From contig JARWKL010000015.1 of the NCBI GenBank assembly GCA_029961685.1, positions 18,784,801 through 18,848,800 of the forward strand: a stretch of DNA of 64,000 nucleotides, read 5' to 3'. Each line of letters opens with the position of its first letter. The stretch's first letter is position 1. The notes under the pieces were generated by a model, which saw only the letters and a program-made list of their open reading frames with translations, was not told the origin of the DNA and made no database searches. This document shows positions 12,680 to 25,140 of this stretch, in pieces. This DNA comes from Aristolochia californica (lineage: Eukaryota > Streptophyta > Magnoliopsida > Piperales > Aristolochiaceae). The translations under genes were made by a program, and so were the position numbers.

Positions 12680-13334
12680 ATCAGTGTAGGCCATAAATTA
12701 GAGGGTCTATACTATTTGGAAGAAGGTATGAATCAACAACCTACAATAATGAATGTTTTGGTATCTCCATACCAATGGCACCTTCGTCTCAGTCATTCTT
12801 CTCGAATTAAACTCCAGCATTTTTCCTTCAATTTGTTTGTCATCCTTCAGTATGTATGCCAAGACAAGGAGGACGAACAATCTGTTTCCATCATGAATCA
12901 ATAAAAATAGTTTGCATTTTTTTCAATTTAGTACAATCAGATGTATGGGCCCCTGTCAGGTTGTCGATCTCGATTTCAAGTACTTCAAACCTTTATAAAC
13001 AATTATAGTTGATCAATTTAGTACACAAACAAATAATGGGCCTAAGACGTGGAGAACACAAACAAGGTATAAACCAAAAGGCCCCAATTGGTTCAACAAA
13101 TTAGTTATTATGACTGATACCATATTAAAATAGCATGTGGGTCCACCCCAAATGACTAGCAGAAGTTAGGAGGGCATTTCCCACTAATAGCAGTAATGAG
13201 AGATAAAATTGCGACTCCTGCATCAAGAAAGCAGATCAGCTTGAAAATTTCTTGATGAAGACTTAGAAAGATTTTGTATCCTCTTACAACAAGCTAGGGC
13301 TCTTTGACACATATGCTCCAGCTTGAGGGTAAAG
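12680..13334 (+). mobile_element. Decayed Copia fragment on the + strand (pre-integrase, integrase start and pol tail)
   Basis: At ~12690-12850 the frame reads LEGLYYLEEG and YQWHLRLSHSSRIKLQHF, the GAG-pre-integrase region of Copia, then SDVWAP in another frame at the start of the integrase core (~12940). The middle of pol is missing. At ~13225-13325 the end of pol is visible (KLGLFDTYAPA then stop), with one internal stop. This piece runs opposite to the Copia relic at 11140-12460, so two different insertions meet here. Confidence 0.65.
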
Positions 13335-13778
13335 TGTATTAGAAGATAAAATCAAGCCCAAACGACCAAGGAAGGCCCACATATGTAAGATTATTATAAG
13401 ATGGGTCACACGACCAAGGAAGGCCCACAAGATGGGCTCAAACCCATAAGAAGTAGGACCCACAATGATTACCATGAACTGGCATCATTATCACATTAGT
13501 TGGAAGATCATGAAGGACTCATAAAAGTATCTTTATCTTAGGGTCACGACCAAGAAGAGTTTTAGTTTGAGTTATGTTTGTCTTTTATCTATATTGAGTT
13601 ATTTAATTATGTTAGGACTTATCTTTAAGTGTTAGAGTTTGGGTGTAATTAGAACAAGGGTAGTTTTATTGTAATTGGACTCTACTACCTTCCTCTATTA
13701 TAAATAGAGGTTCATGTACTCTGATTACAACAAGTTATTGATATCAATGAAGTATTTCACTTTTCCATAAATTCAACA
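13335..13778 (+). repeat. 3' LTR of the + strand Copia fragment
   Basis: It begins with TG at 13335, just after the pol tail and a short purine-rich stretch, and ends with ...CAACA at 13778. A TATA-like 'tataaatagagg' lies near 13700, as expected in the R/U5-proximal part of an LTR. A 'gaccaaggaaggcccaca' motif occurs twice, at ~13366 and ~13412. No matching 5' LTR was found in the window. Confidence 0.6.
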
Positions 13779-13794
13779 AAGTGTTAACTATTGT

Positions 13795-14115
13795 AATCCA
13801 GGGATAGTTTGGTTGACGATTGTTTTACCTGTAGGTAGATTAGTCATTACCATCTGCCGCATCCATAGTCCATTTTACATTAATTTCTATATTTACTTTT
13901 ATGTTTAGTATCCTAGAACTGTAATGTGTTTCTTATAGTAGAGAAAAAGGACAATACTTGCCCTTTATTAATATTTAATTAAGTGATAATATAAGGGGCA
14001 AAAAGGTCGAACTCAACCCCGAACTGCTGCTTATTCTCTGTGGCAACTTCTGTTATCTTTCTCTCTTGCTTCTTCTCTCTCTTCTTACTTTCTAAACCCT
14101 AATCTACAATTCTAC
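13795..14115 (+). repeat. Right copy of the ~310-bp direct repeat, probably an old LTR
   Basis: Partner of 10080-10390: same order of shared blocks, including 'ggatagtttggt' at the left and 'ctctgtggcaacttctgtt' at ~14038, then a CT-rich tail and 'aaaccctaat'. It follows directly after the Copia LTR at 13335-13778, so that LTR element probably landed beside or inside this repeat. Confidence 0.45.
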
Positions 14116-14470
14116 AGAAGACAACAAGACAATATGCACAGTCATTCAAGCAATATAGAAGATGCTCCCTAACACCACAATGCAGTATAGAAACGATGCC
14201 GTACTAAAAGACTGGTGGGTTTCTTAGGCATGCCTAGTTTATTGTGGCTGTAAGTGTATAAATATTCAAAATATTAGCTAATAATAAAAAATAACTCTCA
14301 CAGAAAAATAGTGAAACAAAACAATTATTATACACGAGCTCTATTCCTCAAAGAAAAACAATGGTAGCAAAACCGCAGAAAGTGATAATAAAGGTGAAAG
14401 TTAGAATGAGAAATTAGAATATTGGGAAAAGCTTGTACCTTCCACTGGAAAGACCATGAAATATATGTAT

Positions 14471-17400
14471 TCATCGAACCATATTCCGCCACTTATCCTT
14501 CAAGTCAACCTGCATATGGCCAATTACCATTATTGAAATCTAAAGTAAATTTTGGCATACTTTATTTTTTTTGAAAAGAGATTTTGGCAGACTTAAGACA
14601 TGCCCATGGAACATACATAAAAAAACAGACCTCAGTTCTATCTTCAAATACGGTGGAGTGTTTTTTTAGAATAAATTTCCAATTTCCTTTACCTTGCCTG
14701 CAAAAGAGAATAATGGAATTTTAGAAATCTTTCAGCATTTCATCTCATGAATATAACTAAAAATTGAGAGTCTAATATACTTAAAATATGGTTATGTAAC
14801 CGCTGATAACCAGCCTGACTAAAAGGACTCAAGGAAAATCAGCAAAAGACTTGTTCAAAGCATCATCCAATATTATGTGAGGAAGCTAGGTAATTGCCTG
14901 CAGTTACAACCAGTCATATCAGAAGCCTGATGTGACTTCTAGAAAAGGGTTGTGGCTCCAGTGCAGCATTGTTAAGCTAGTATTAAAATAAGGATGATCT
15001 CACAATGTAACCCTCAACACAGGGGCAAAGCTCTGAAGATTATGGTAATACAGTAACTTCATCTTTATGCATAACTTTGTAGAACAAAAATTAAAAACAG
15101 AACTAGCTAAAGAATTTTCCATTTCAATAAAAGTTCTCAATAATTGCAGTTGCTATTAAAAACTATAAAAAAAAGTAGCAATATCTGAAGTTTTACAAAG
15201 ACCCACATACGTTAGGACTGCATTTCTCAAGGTTTCTTCTTCCAATGTACTCCACTTTTTAATCCTCCTCCTTCTAGCAAATTTCTTCTTGTCTTGCATC
15301 TTCAAAGGAGAAATCACCCTCCGACTAGGACTAGGTAAGCGAACTCCTTTTGAACGAGATGAGTTATCTGATGGGGATTCACTCAAATCTTCATCCCACT
15401 AGAACATGAAAAGTGAAACAAAGATTAATAGGCCTAGAACAACAATCACAAATCTTTCTCCAAAACTGGGTACAAGCATAGAAATCTATAATTTCAATAA
15501 TCAGCAGAAATTTGAAAATGTTTCTTAGATAGAAAAAAATACTTTTTTTCCCTGAAGTGCTCCTTGCCAAGATCAAAGGGAAAGAATCTGATTAGTATCA
15601 GGGAAAAGCCATAAACAAAATACATCATCCTTGCAATGCTCACAAGGTCGCAAGTCATAACTTGAAAAAGTAAATTATTCACAGTGACCAGCACTATTAA
15701 GCACAATTTACAACAATTAAGAACACACTACGAAGAAGGTAAATTATTAATCTCTCGCCGTGATGAATCCAAATTGAAAGAATGATAATACACACCATAA
15801 ACTAATCCAGACAGCTATACATCTAAATAAGACAGGAAAGTAACTTGAGTGGCTCGGGATGGAAATATGGTGACAAATGTCATGCTGTAGTACATGATAT
15901 GAAAATCTTAAATACAGCTAAATAGACTCAATTGGAAAATTTGGTGCTTCCAGCAATTTCAAAAAGCATAAAATGCAATCCCAGGCCTCATTTCATAGTC
16001 AAAACAGTGATTCTAAACCACCAAAAAGATCAAGTCAAAGAGATCATGAAAAAACTTGCCTCGTAAGTTTGGGCAGTTGGATTCCGGGACATGAAGCCAG
16101 GCCATGTTGTCCCATTATGATTCTTGTCATTCTGATTTGATGTACTCATTTCTCCATGAGTGCTGCCATAAGTCTCGCCAAAAGGTGCATCATTTCTGTC
16201 CACACTGCTTTGATTCTGGATTTGCTCATGAGTTGTAGCATTTTCTTGTACAGTGGTGCTATTATACAGCAGCTTTTCAGCTGCATCTAATGCCTCTGGT
16301 AAAGGATCTTCAACCACTAATTTGAGATTTTTAGAACTTTCAATAAGGGCTCTCTGTAATTTCCTAAATTCATGCGTTGAAAGAGGATCATGGTTCCTTG
16401 TAATTCCATTAGTATCAGTAGCATCCTGATTCACTGCTCGGGAATCTTGATTAGCATAACTCCTTCCAACTGTGTCGTTAACATCTCTGATGGGTGCTTC
16501 CACTTCTCCAGGAGGCAAATTGCTTCCATCCATATCTAAATGATACATTTCAAATGAAGTTTCTCTCAGAAGATGGATATTTGAAACCATACACAAGAGG
16601 TGACATATAGACAAATGACATGTATCCCAGCACTGCCTAAGTTCTTAACTCATGTACCACAATATTGGTTAAGTAGTAAACATTAAATACCAAACAAAAA
16701 TAATAATAGTGGGCATTCAACCAGTAAATTAAGAGTAGGAAGAAAAAATAATAAAGAAAAGAAAGCAACTTAGATAAGATAAAAGAGTAAATGAACTGAA
16801 ATAAGTTTGATGTATACAAAATGGAAAGAAAAAAACTAAACATAGTTATACCTGCTGAAGAGGGTGGGAATGTCCTGTCATTGTCCATGGCTACACCATC
16901 ATGATTCATTGCTTTAACGTTCCAGCCACCCATTGCCATGTGATCATCATGAGAATGCTCATCTGGGATCTGTTCTACACCTTTACCTTCTCCACACTGG
17001 ACTTTTGCCTGAGACTCCAGAAATGACAGTCCCATTTCTTTCACTGACTCTTCCCAGAAAGCTTTAATAGAACCCATAGCCTCCTCCCTTGTATCCGTTC
17101 CCAGTAAACCAGAGCGAACCCTGTAGTTCCTAACAGCTTTTATCATTTCCTTCTTTGATTTTCTCAACTGATCCGAGATCAAAATACAGTCATCCAACTT
17201 TTCCAAAGCAGAAACCCTACCTTTCCATATGCGATCAACAGCACAAACAAATTCTTTAAAAATTCCAAATTCTTCTCTCAAAAACCTCACACAGCATTCT
17301 ACAGCTACAGCATGATATGCCCTCTTCAATGAATGTAAATCCCCACTTCCCTCTTGCTGGACCAGCCTTTCATATGCTTCCAGTAACTCTAGTATTTTTT

Positions 17401-17605
17401 CGGAGATTGAATCCTTTACAACTTCAGAGTATATCCCTCGGAGAACAAGTGATTTTTTAAGGCGAATATCTCCATCTGATATGGGCAGAATGGAGACAAG
17501 GCGATGAATTACCCAATCGTCAAGGGGTTGCCGGATGAGAAATTCAAGAATTAATGAGGCTTTGCGCTCATCCATGGACGAGAGAAATGGAACCTCGATT
17601 GACAT
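14471..17605 (-). CDS. Telobox-Myb protein of the TRF-like (TRFL) family
   Basis: Predicted nuclear protein of 507 residues that should bind plant telomeric-type DNA through one C-terminal Myb repeat. Exons on the - strand: 17605-16852, 16535-16060, 15398-15211, 14697-14631 and 14509-14471. They join in frame and end in TGA. Residues 1-250 are helical and charged; 252-410 are rich in Asn, Asp and Ser. A basic stretch KKKFARRRRIKKW (448-459) leads into the Myb repeat WSTLEEETLRNAVLTQGKGNW. The third helix VDLKDKWRNM (496-505) is the telobox motif. The protein stops two residues later, so there is no C-terminal extension. The second intron has a GC donor (AG|GCAAGT, 16060/16059); a GT nearby would break the frame. 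Exon 4 uses an upstream AG that yields Gln-Gly rather than a stop. TRFL naming rests on the telobox and domain order; the ortholog is uncertain. Confidence 0.85.
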
Positions 17606-18535
17606 AAACTGGGGTGACTTTGGATGCAGACGTAGCAGTCAGCGGCATAATAAAGGTGGTGGTCTGGAACAGCCAGATAAATAAATAACTCCTGCTTTTT
17701 TGGTTCAGAACATCCAGTAGAAGAAGTGATCTTTCAGAATAGCGTGAGTTAAAGCTGTGGTCCTATACCACCAAAGGCAGTAATGCCTTAAACCTGCAAC
17801 ATCCACTCTCTGTAAGTAGAAAAGAAAAGCCCAATGAATGCAATTCAAATATAAACCTTACACTTATTCATATCAAATTCCTAGCGAAGAAAACAAAAGC
17901 AGAAAATGAATACGAGAGAGACAGAGAGAGAGCATTCTTGAATGTAGTAATACAGATAATAAACCTCGCCCTTCTCCCCTAGTAAAACCTATATTGACAG
18001 AGAACACAAGCGAGGAGCAGAAAACGCCAACCCAATTTTCTGCAGTATTGTGGTCAAAGTGCCAATCAGCATTTGAAACTTATCATTAAATTTTTTTGTT
18101 ATGAATTCGTATTCATCTTCAAAAATAAAAAAATAAAAAATAAAAAAACGTACTGATCTGATTTTTAACTAATAGATAGATTTTTTTTTTAAAACCGGTA
18201 GTGACCTAAAAAAATCTGTTGTTAGTGGAACGAAAACAAATAAACGATTTTCAAATATTCATGTCACTTCCATGGAAAACCCAGACTAGAGACGCGGGAA
18301 GGAGGGCCTCTACCTCCACCTTCACGACGCTTTAAGGAGACGGAATGAGAGGGGAGCGACATGCAGAATAGAGAAAAGCGCGCACGAAGGGGCACACCCT
18401 GCGCGTCGAGCGGAAAGGGCCTCCTGGTGTAAGAGGTAAAAGGAAAAATGACAAAGAAAACGGCGAATAAAATGAATATATTACCTCGTCGACAACCAAC
18501 AACTCTTTCACAAAGGCAAACAAACAAAGAAAATA
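17606..18535 (-). promoter_or_regulatory. Upstream region of the TRFL-type gene
   Basis: This should hold the 5' leader and promoter of the telobox-Myb gene. A GA-rich microsatellite lies near 17912-17935. An open frame at 18264-18557 (-) has no domain and runs into the Harbinger terminus, so I do not call it a gene. A leader intron is possible but cannot be shown. Confidence 0.35.
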
Positions 18536-19705
18536 CATAGGGGAGTTTAGTCAACATGACTTAAGACATGAACTTCAGGCGTATTACTCAATTCATGTCT
18601 TGATGTCATTAGGGAGCGCCAAACTTCATGTCATGTACATGATCATCCATGACTCAGGAGTTCATGTCCCGAGAGTAAACAGTGGAAAGTGTTTTTTACC
18701 CGATTTTGAGAATCATGTACATGACACTATCGCGGGGCTCTCTCTCGGGGCTCTTTCTGCTGCACACCCTCGCTCATTTTCTGCCATTTTGTTCCCATAG
18801 CCCTCTCTCGTTCTCTGCTCCTTCTCTCGTCTCCACCGTCCCTCTCCGGTTTCCCTCTCTACAACATCCATCTCTCGCTGCGAACGTCCTTTCAGCATCC
18901 TTCTCTAGATCTCGGACTCGCTCACCCTCTGAACCTCTTGCTCGCTTCTCCCTCTCTCCTATCTCTCTCAGCCTCCCTCACTTCTCTCTATCTCTTCTCC
19001 CTTTCGACATCTCACTCCCTTCTCCCTCTCGCTATTATCTTTTCCCCCAAAATACCTTCCGATTTCTTGCGATTTCCCCTATTTTGGTTTCGATTTTCTT
19101 CGATTTTGACATTTGGGCTTCAATTTCTTAATTTCTACTTCGATTCGGCATCGATTTCCCCATTCGGCTTTGATTTTAGCCATCGGCTTTGGTTTTCCCC
19201 AAATTTAAGAAGGAATGACTAAACCCTAATTTTTTTCTGATTAAATGAGTGTTGTATTTGATTTAATTTTAGTTTCAGTGCCTAATTTGGGGTTATTTGT
19301 GCATAATTGTGGGATTTAGTGTTACGGTTTAGGGTCTAAATTTTTTTATTAGGGTTAGGGTTTAGTGTTTTTAAGGTTTGGTGCTCTGTATTTAGGGGTT
19401 AAGGATTTATGTTATTGTTAGGATTTAGGTTCTAGAATTAGGGTTTAGTTTTTTTTTTTTTTTCAGTTAAGGTTTATTGGGTGACAGGGTTTAGGGTTTA
19501 GGGTTTGGGGCTTTTAGGGTTTTTAAGATCTAGGGTTTTTTATTTAACTTTTGGAATTAGGGTTTAGGAGGTTTTGGGGGTATGGGGTCTAGGGTTAGGG
19601 TTTAGGCTAATGGTTGTCTGATAAAAAAATTTCCATGATGACAATCTCAGATTTAGATTGAAAATTGCTGCAAGAAAACAACCAAGTGGTTGATCATATG
19701 ACTTT

Positions 19706-20632
19706 TGGAGCTTTGAAGAAGACAACAAAATGCTCGATCTTTTAGTCGAGCAGGTATATATGAGGAACAAGTTGCCCAATGGGGTTTTGAAGCACGAGGT
19801 ATATACGGAATGTGTCAATAAGTTCAATGAAGACGCAGTCAATAAAAAAACTGTTGAGAAGCTTAAGAATCAAATAAGATCATGGAAGAAAACATACCAA
19901 ACGGTAATGGGCTGTCTCAACACTAGTGGGTTCGGTTGGGATGCAACCACACAGCGAGTTATTGCATATCATTCTGTATGGCAAGACTACATTAAGGTCA
20001 GTAAATCATGATATATTGTAAAACAGTTTGTATTGTTTCACATTACTAAGAACTCTATTCCATTATAAATTATGTTTTATTCTTGTAGGAGCATAAAGAT
20101 GTTGAGAAGTATAGACAACAAGGTTACCCCTTTACGACAAATTGGCTATGGTAGTCAAAAACACAATACCCGTAGGGAGTGGTAGTACAACCCCTATAGA
20201 TTTGGGTGATGAAATCATCCATGATGAGTCGGCTCTTATCCCGATGGACGAGCCTGACAATGTTAACGTAGTTATGGGAACTCTACCGCAATTCATTAGT
20301 GGAAATGATTCGACAGCGGATCAATCTCATGGAAGTAAAGGGTCATCTTCACATCTTTCGTAGAAAGAGAAGCGAATTGCTCACTGATGACAATAGACAA
20401 TTGATTGATGCAGTTAGCCAAATCGCTGAAGCAATGAAATGTGTTATGAAGTATAAGGAACCCGATGTCGAAGAACTATGGATCAATGCCCTCATGGAAA
20501 TTCCGGACCTGTCAAATGCACTGAAGTATGGCGCTCCTAGATGGTTGGATATGCCAAGTAAGAAGGCCTTGTTTGTAAAAATGACAGTGGCAGAGCGGGT
20601 CGGGTGGCTTAATTATTGTGCAAACAACTAAT
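19706..20632 (+). pseudogene. Harbinger Myb/SANT-like protein, copy 1
   Basis: Accessory DNA-binding protein of PIF/Harbinger elements. The first exon (~19706-19996) encodes WSFEEDNKMLDLLVEQ followed by KLKNQIRSWKKTYQTV and FGWDATTQRVIAYHSVWQDY, the plant Myb/SANT-like pattern. An intron of ~90 bases (donor after 19996, acceptor ending near 20088) leads to EHKDVEKYRQQGY. Compared with copy 2, one base is missing in 'ggttaccccttt', which shifts the frame. The second half continues in other frames (20142-20363 and 20299-20631), ending with VAERVGWLNYC. It is therefore a broken gene. Confidence 0.7.
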
Positions 20633-21069
20633 TGTAATACGTTTTAAGTACAATATCTTTTTTGAGAAGATTTTTATGTATTAAAGACAATGTTGGAATT
20701 AGAACGTTGCTAGACTTATCAATATGGTTAAGGTTTCTATTTTATATGGTTGTTGTCTTAATATATTATGTGGATAATATGGTGGATGAGTATGGATGTG
20801 AATATGATTGTTGAGTTTAGATGAATAGGTTATGATTGAAGATTAGCCATTATTTTTGTTTATGAATTTTAGAAGATTAAATTTGCAGATTCTCATGGAT
20901 ATTATAACAGAAGAAAAGATGGATGTAATTATGGTTGGATTGGCATGTATTATTGTCGTCATAACAAGATACGATCTATGCCATGGCAATAGGTTCTTGT
21001 GGGATGAATGGTCCGTTGTATTTGCAAAAGGCCTTAGACAAATCTCCTGTTAAATTTCAAAAGGTTTAC

Positions 21070-22236
21070 AGGATGAATTAAATTGTATTTCAAAAATTGG
21101 CAAAAATACTTAATAGCAGAGGGTTTTTATCAGTGACAAAGACCATCTCAGTGGAAGAACAACTTGCCTATTTTCTCCTAACTGTTGGTCAACAACAAGC
21201 CTATAGTGTCACAGCAGAGATGTTTGATAGATCGAACCGGTCCATAAGTAAATATTTCCACAAGGTGTTGGATGCTATCCTCAAACTTCACTCTGAATTC
21301 ATCAAACAACATTCAGAACGCACACACTCGAGGATTTTAAACAATTCAATGTTTTATCCATACTTCAAGGTAACATCACTTGCCCTCTATTTAGATTACT
21401 ATACAAATTTAGTCAATACTAATTAAAATTATATAATTAGGATTGTATTGGGGCTATTGATGGAACACATATCAAAGCGAACATCCCGCTTGAAGAACAA
21501 TCAAAGTGTTGGAATAGAAAGGGCTATCTCTCACAAAATGTGATGGCAGCATGTACATTTGACATGCAATTCCATTATGTACTAGCTGGATGGGAGGGAT
21601 CAACAGCTGATTCTCGTGTACTGAAGGACGCATTGACTCCCCGAAATAGACTATTTGTACCTGAAGGTAAATAATATATTTTTATGCACTAATCTTTTAT
21701 CTATTTTATCTTTATTTATTTAATGTAGAAAATATTTTGTATTGTAGGTAAATATTATCTAGTCGATGCTGGTTATGCAAATCTACAATGATTTTTGGCT
21801 CCATATCGAAGAACTCGGTATCATTTGCAAGAATTTGGAGATAATATTCCTAGGAACGAAAAAAGAATTATTCAATCGAAGGCACTTGTCTTTGCGGAAT
21901 ACTATTCAGAGAACTTTTGGTGCTTTAAAAGCTCGATTTCAAATGTTGAAAGGCACTCCTCCATTTTCTTTTAAGATGTAGACAAAAATTGTCATTGCTT
22001 GTTGCATATTGCACAATTATATACGTAGAGAGGATTACAATGATATATTTGATTTGGAAGATGATGATTCGGATGACGAGTTCGGTGGAGGAGGAGATGG
22101 GGTCGAATTATGTGCAACGGACAATACAAACAATGATGATAGCGATGGTCTTGTGGAAGAGGTTACCCAAGTAACAAGCTTTCGGAGGCAGCGTACATTA
22201 GATCCACAAGAGCCACACAATTTCGAGATGACATAG
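21070..22236 (+). pseudogene. Harbinger DDE transposase, copy 1
   Basis: The N-terminal part (~21094-21369) has SVEEQLAYFLLTVGQQQ. A 71-base intron (21370-21440) leads to DCIGAIDGTHI, whose Asp (21459-21461) is the first catalytic residue. The second Asp is in LVDAGY (21765-21767), after another small intron. The third position, normally Glu in the ERxFGxLK pattern, is CAG (Gln) at 21907-21909. A TGA lies at 21789-21791 and a further stop after FSFKM. The tail is acidic (DLEDDDSDDEF). The gene cannot make an active transposase. Confidence 0.8.
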
Positions 22237-24589
22237 CGACTTGCATGTGGAATGATAACTGATGATTGTATCTTTTATTGTTTTTGAACATGTGTTGTTC
22301 TTATGTACTAAACTTGTAATTTGATGATTTTAATACTAATCACAAACTGGTTATTACAATAAAACTTTATTACATTAGTAATAAAGTTGTATATTTATTT
22401 ATATATTATATTTATTAAATTTTATTACTATATTAAACTAGATATTTAAGTCTGGTAAATAAAATATAGTTACAATGCATTTGATCAATTGATTAATTTC
22501 AATTTTGTGGAAATATATTATTAATTAATATTACACCATATTACTTTTTAATAAAATAATTCTTTATTTACTCATTATATTTATTTGTTATTTATTGTAT
22601 TATATTAGTGATTTAATAGTGGTAATATTACGTAAAAATATATAGTGTATTAAAGTTATGATTAGATCAATTTTTCCTCTTAAATCATTCATTTTTAGGC
22701 TATAGTATATCGTATGCTATTAATAAATTAATAGCTAAACATATTACTTTTGTTTTTGTTATTTATAACGTTATTTATTTATTACTTGTAATTAATCATG
22801 TGCGTATTTCATTGGCTCACGTAATTACCATATTAATGCACAATAACATATCTAATTCAATTAATAAATATATTAATATATTTTAATTATACATTAAATA
22901 AGTTATTCGTGTAGTAATAATGATTGTTTTACCTAATTTGGGGTTCGAAGATTATGTTGTAATTATAAGTGTACTGTACAGGATTAGGGATTCTCTTGTT
23001 TTTTATGTTTTTCTAATGAGTGGGCACTATTCACTAGAAACTGTTTTCCTGTACATGAAGGCGTCAACACTAACACCAAGTGCGAAGATGATCTTCATGT
23101 ACATGACTGACATGATCTTCATGTTGGACATGAACTTGAACTTCAAAAATCCATTTGGGGGACTAACCCTCGTCAATTAACTTCAGTCGCATTATTCAGT
23201 TCATCTCTTGACGTCGTTAGTGGAGCACCAGAGTTCAAGTCATGTAGACGACTAAGATGAATCCAAAAATCATCTCCACGGTTTAATTTCGGAAATTTGG
23301 TTTCCGTCGTGATTCGAACCCTCGTCGTTTTTTTTTTTGGTCTCTCTCATCGTCTCGGTCTCCTCCGTCGCTCATCATTTCTTCCTCCTCAAATTTTTTC
23401 TTCGCTCTCTATGCAACCATCTCCGGTCTCCCTACCCCCTCTCGCTTCTCTCTTCTCTCTATCAGCCTCCCTTTCCCTTCTCCATCTTGTTGTGAACGTC
23501 CTCTCAGCCTCCCTCTCACCCCTTGCACTTGCTCTCCCTTTCGACCTCCCACTCGCTTCTCCCTCACTCCTATCCCTCTCGGCCTCCCTCTCTTCTCCTT
23601 CTCGACCTCCCACTTCCATCTCCCTGTTGCTACTCTCTTTCCCCCAAAATACCTCCAGATTTCGTTTGATTTTCCCCATTTTGATTTCGATTTTTGACAT
23701 TTCGATGTCGATTTCTTCCATTCTCTTCGATTCAGCGTCAATTTCCCCATTTGGCTTCGATTTTTCCCAAATTTCAGAAGGTAAGCCTAAACACTAATTT
23801 ATTTTTTCGATTAATATAGAGATGTATTTGATTTAATTTTAATTTATGTGCGTAATTTGGGGATTTAGGGTTAGGGTTTATGGTATTTATGATTCAATTT
23901 CGTCTTTATAGGGTTTAATTTTGGGATTAGGGTTAGGGTTTAGTGTATTTAGGGTTTAATGCTTGGTATTTAAAAATTTAGGGTTTATGGTATTTTTAGG
24001 GTTTAAAAAATAGGGTTCAAGGTTTTTGGGTTTAGGGTTTAAAGTTTATGGTATTTTTAGGGTTTAAAAAATAGGGTTATCGGTTTTGGGGTTTAGGGTT
24101 TAGGGTAATTTGTTTAGGGTTTAGGGTGTTTAGTCCAGTTCAAACAAGGTTGAGTCACCTAAACTGGTGTCCATTAGCCAACGAAACCCGACCCCCATCA
24201 TTAACGAAGTATAGTTCGTAGTGACTACGCAGTTATATGGGGCGCTACCAGGGGTGTTTGGTAAATTTGGACTCGATGTGTGTGTGTGTTTGCATTATTT
24301 AGTGTATATGCAATGGAAATAGTTGATTAATTTTGGAATATTTTAGAATGTTATTGAAAATTTTTGAAGTGTTATAGAATTTTTTTGCCATGTTGTGAGG
24401 AGATTCAGGTGTTATAAGTATCCACCACATGGTATTTTCTTTTTTGTGGTTTTTGTTTCCGTGACGGGTAATGGTTGCCTGATAAAGTTTTTTCTAGATT
24501 TAAATCATGATTTACTGTATAATATTTTGTATATTTTCCGCATTACTAGAACTCTATTCCAAGTGATCTAAATGATGTTTTATTCTTGT

Positions 24590-25140
24590 AAGAGCATAAA
24601 GATGCAGAAAAGTATAGACAACAAGGCTACTCCCTTTACGACAAATTGGCTTTGATAGTGGAAAACTCAATAGCCATGGGGACATGTAGTATAACTCCTG
24701 TAGATTTGGGTGATGAACTCCTCCATGAGTAGGATCCTGTCCCGATGGACGAGCCCAAGAATGTCGATGTAGTTAGGGAAACTCCATCGCAATTCATTAG
24801 CAAAAATGATTTGACGACTAAGCAATCTCGAAGAAGTAAAGCGTCATCTTCAAGTCGTCGTAGAAAGAGAAGCGAATTGCCCACTGATGACAGTAGTAAA
24901 TTCATTGATGCAGTTAACCGTATCGCTCAAACATTGAATAGTGTTATGAAGCCTAATGAGGGCGATGTCGAAAAAGATTGTGTCAATACCCTCAGGGAAA
25001 TCCTGGACCTATCGGACGACATGAAGTATGACACTCCTGAATAGTTGGATACGCCAATTAAGAAGGCCATGTTTATGGCGATGACAGTGGAAGAGCGGGT
25101 TGAGTGGCTTAAATATTGTTCAAGAAAATATTTGTAATGC
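24590..25140 (+). pseudogene. Harbinger accessory protein remnant, copy 2
   Basis: Only the second half of the Myb/SANT-like gene remains: EHKDAEKYRQQGYSLYDKLA at ~24592, then a stop at 24728-24730. The open segment 24745-25044 follows, with RRKRSELPTDDSSKFIDAVN. The final part (EERVEWLKYC) lies after another stop at 25042-25044. The DNA-binding exon present in copy 1 is missing. Confidence 0.65.

Larger units (their letters stand above)
18538..23165 (+). mobile_element. PIF/Harbinger element, copy 1
   Basis: The element starts near 18540 with ggggagtttagtcaac. Its right end near 23165 carries the inverse form (…ggggactaaccc). Inside are a CT-rich leader (18720-19060), TTTAGGG-like repeats (19310-19600), a Myb/SANT-like gene, a DDE transposase gene and an AT-rich tail (22300-22920). 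Both genes are broken. A second copy follows directly. Terminal repeats are imperfect and I could not fix the 3-bp TWA target duplication expected for this superfamily. Confidence 0.75.

Noticed and set aside
18682..19222. Open frames of up to 149 codons in CT-rich sequence (similar at 23297-23797)
   Set aside because: They follow from the pyrimidine-rich leaders of the Harbinger copies (Ser/Leu/Pro repeats), lack domains and are not conserved in frame between copies.
19310..19600. TTTAGGG-like repeats as a true internal telomere or chromosome fusion point
   Set aside because: Repeats are degenerate, short and occur at the same place in both transposon copies, so they belong to the element.
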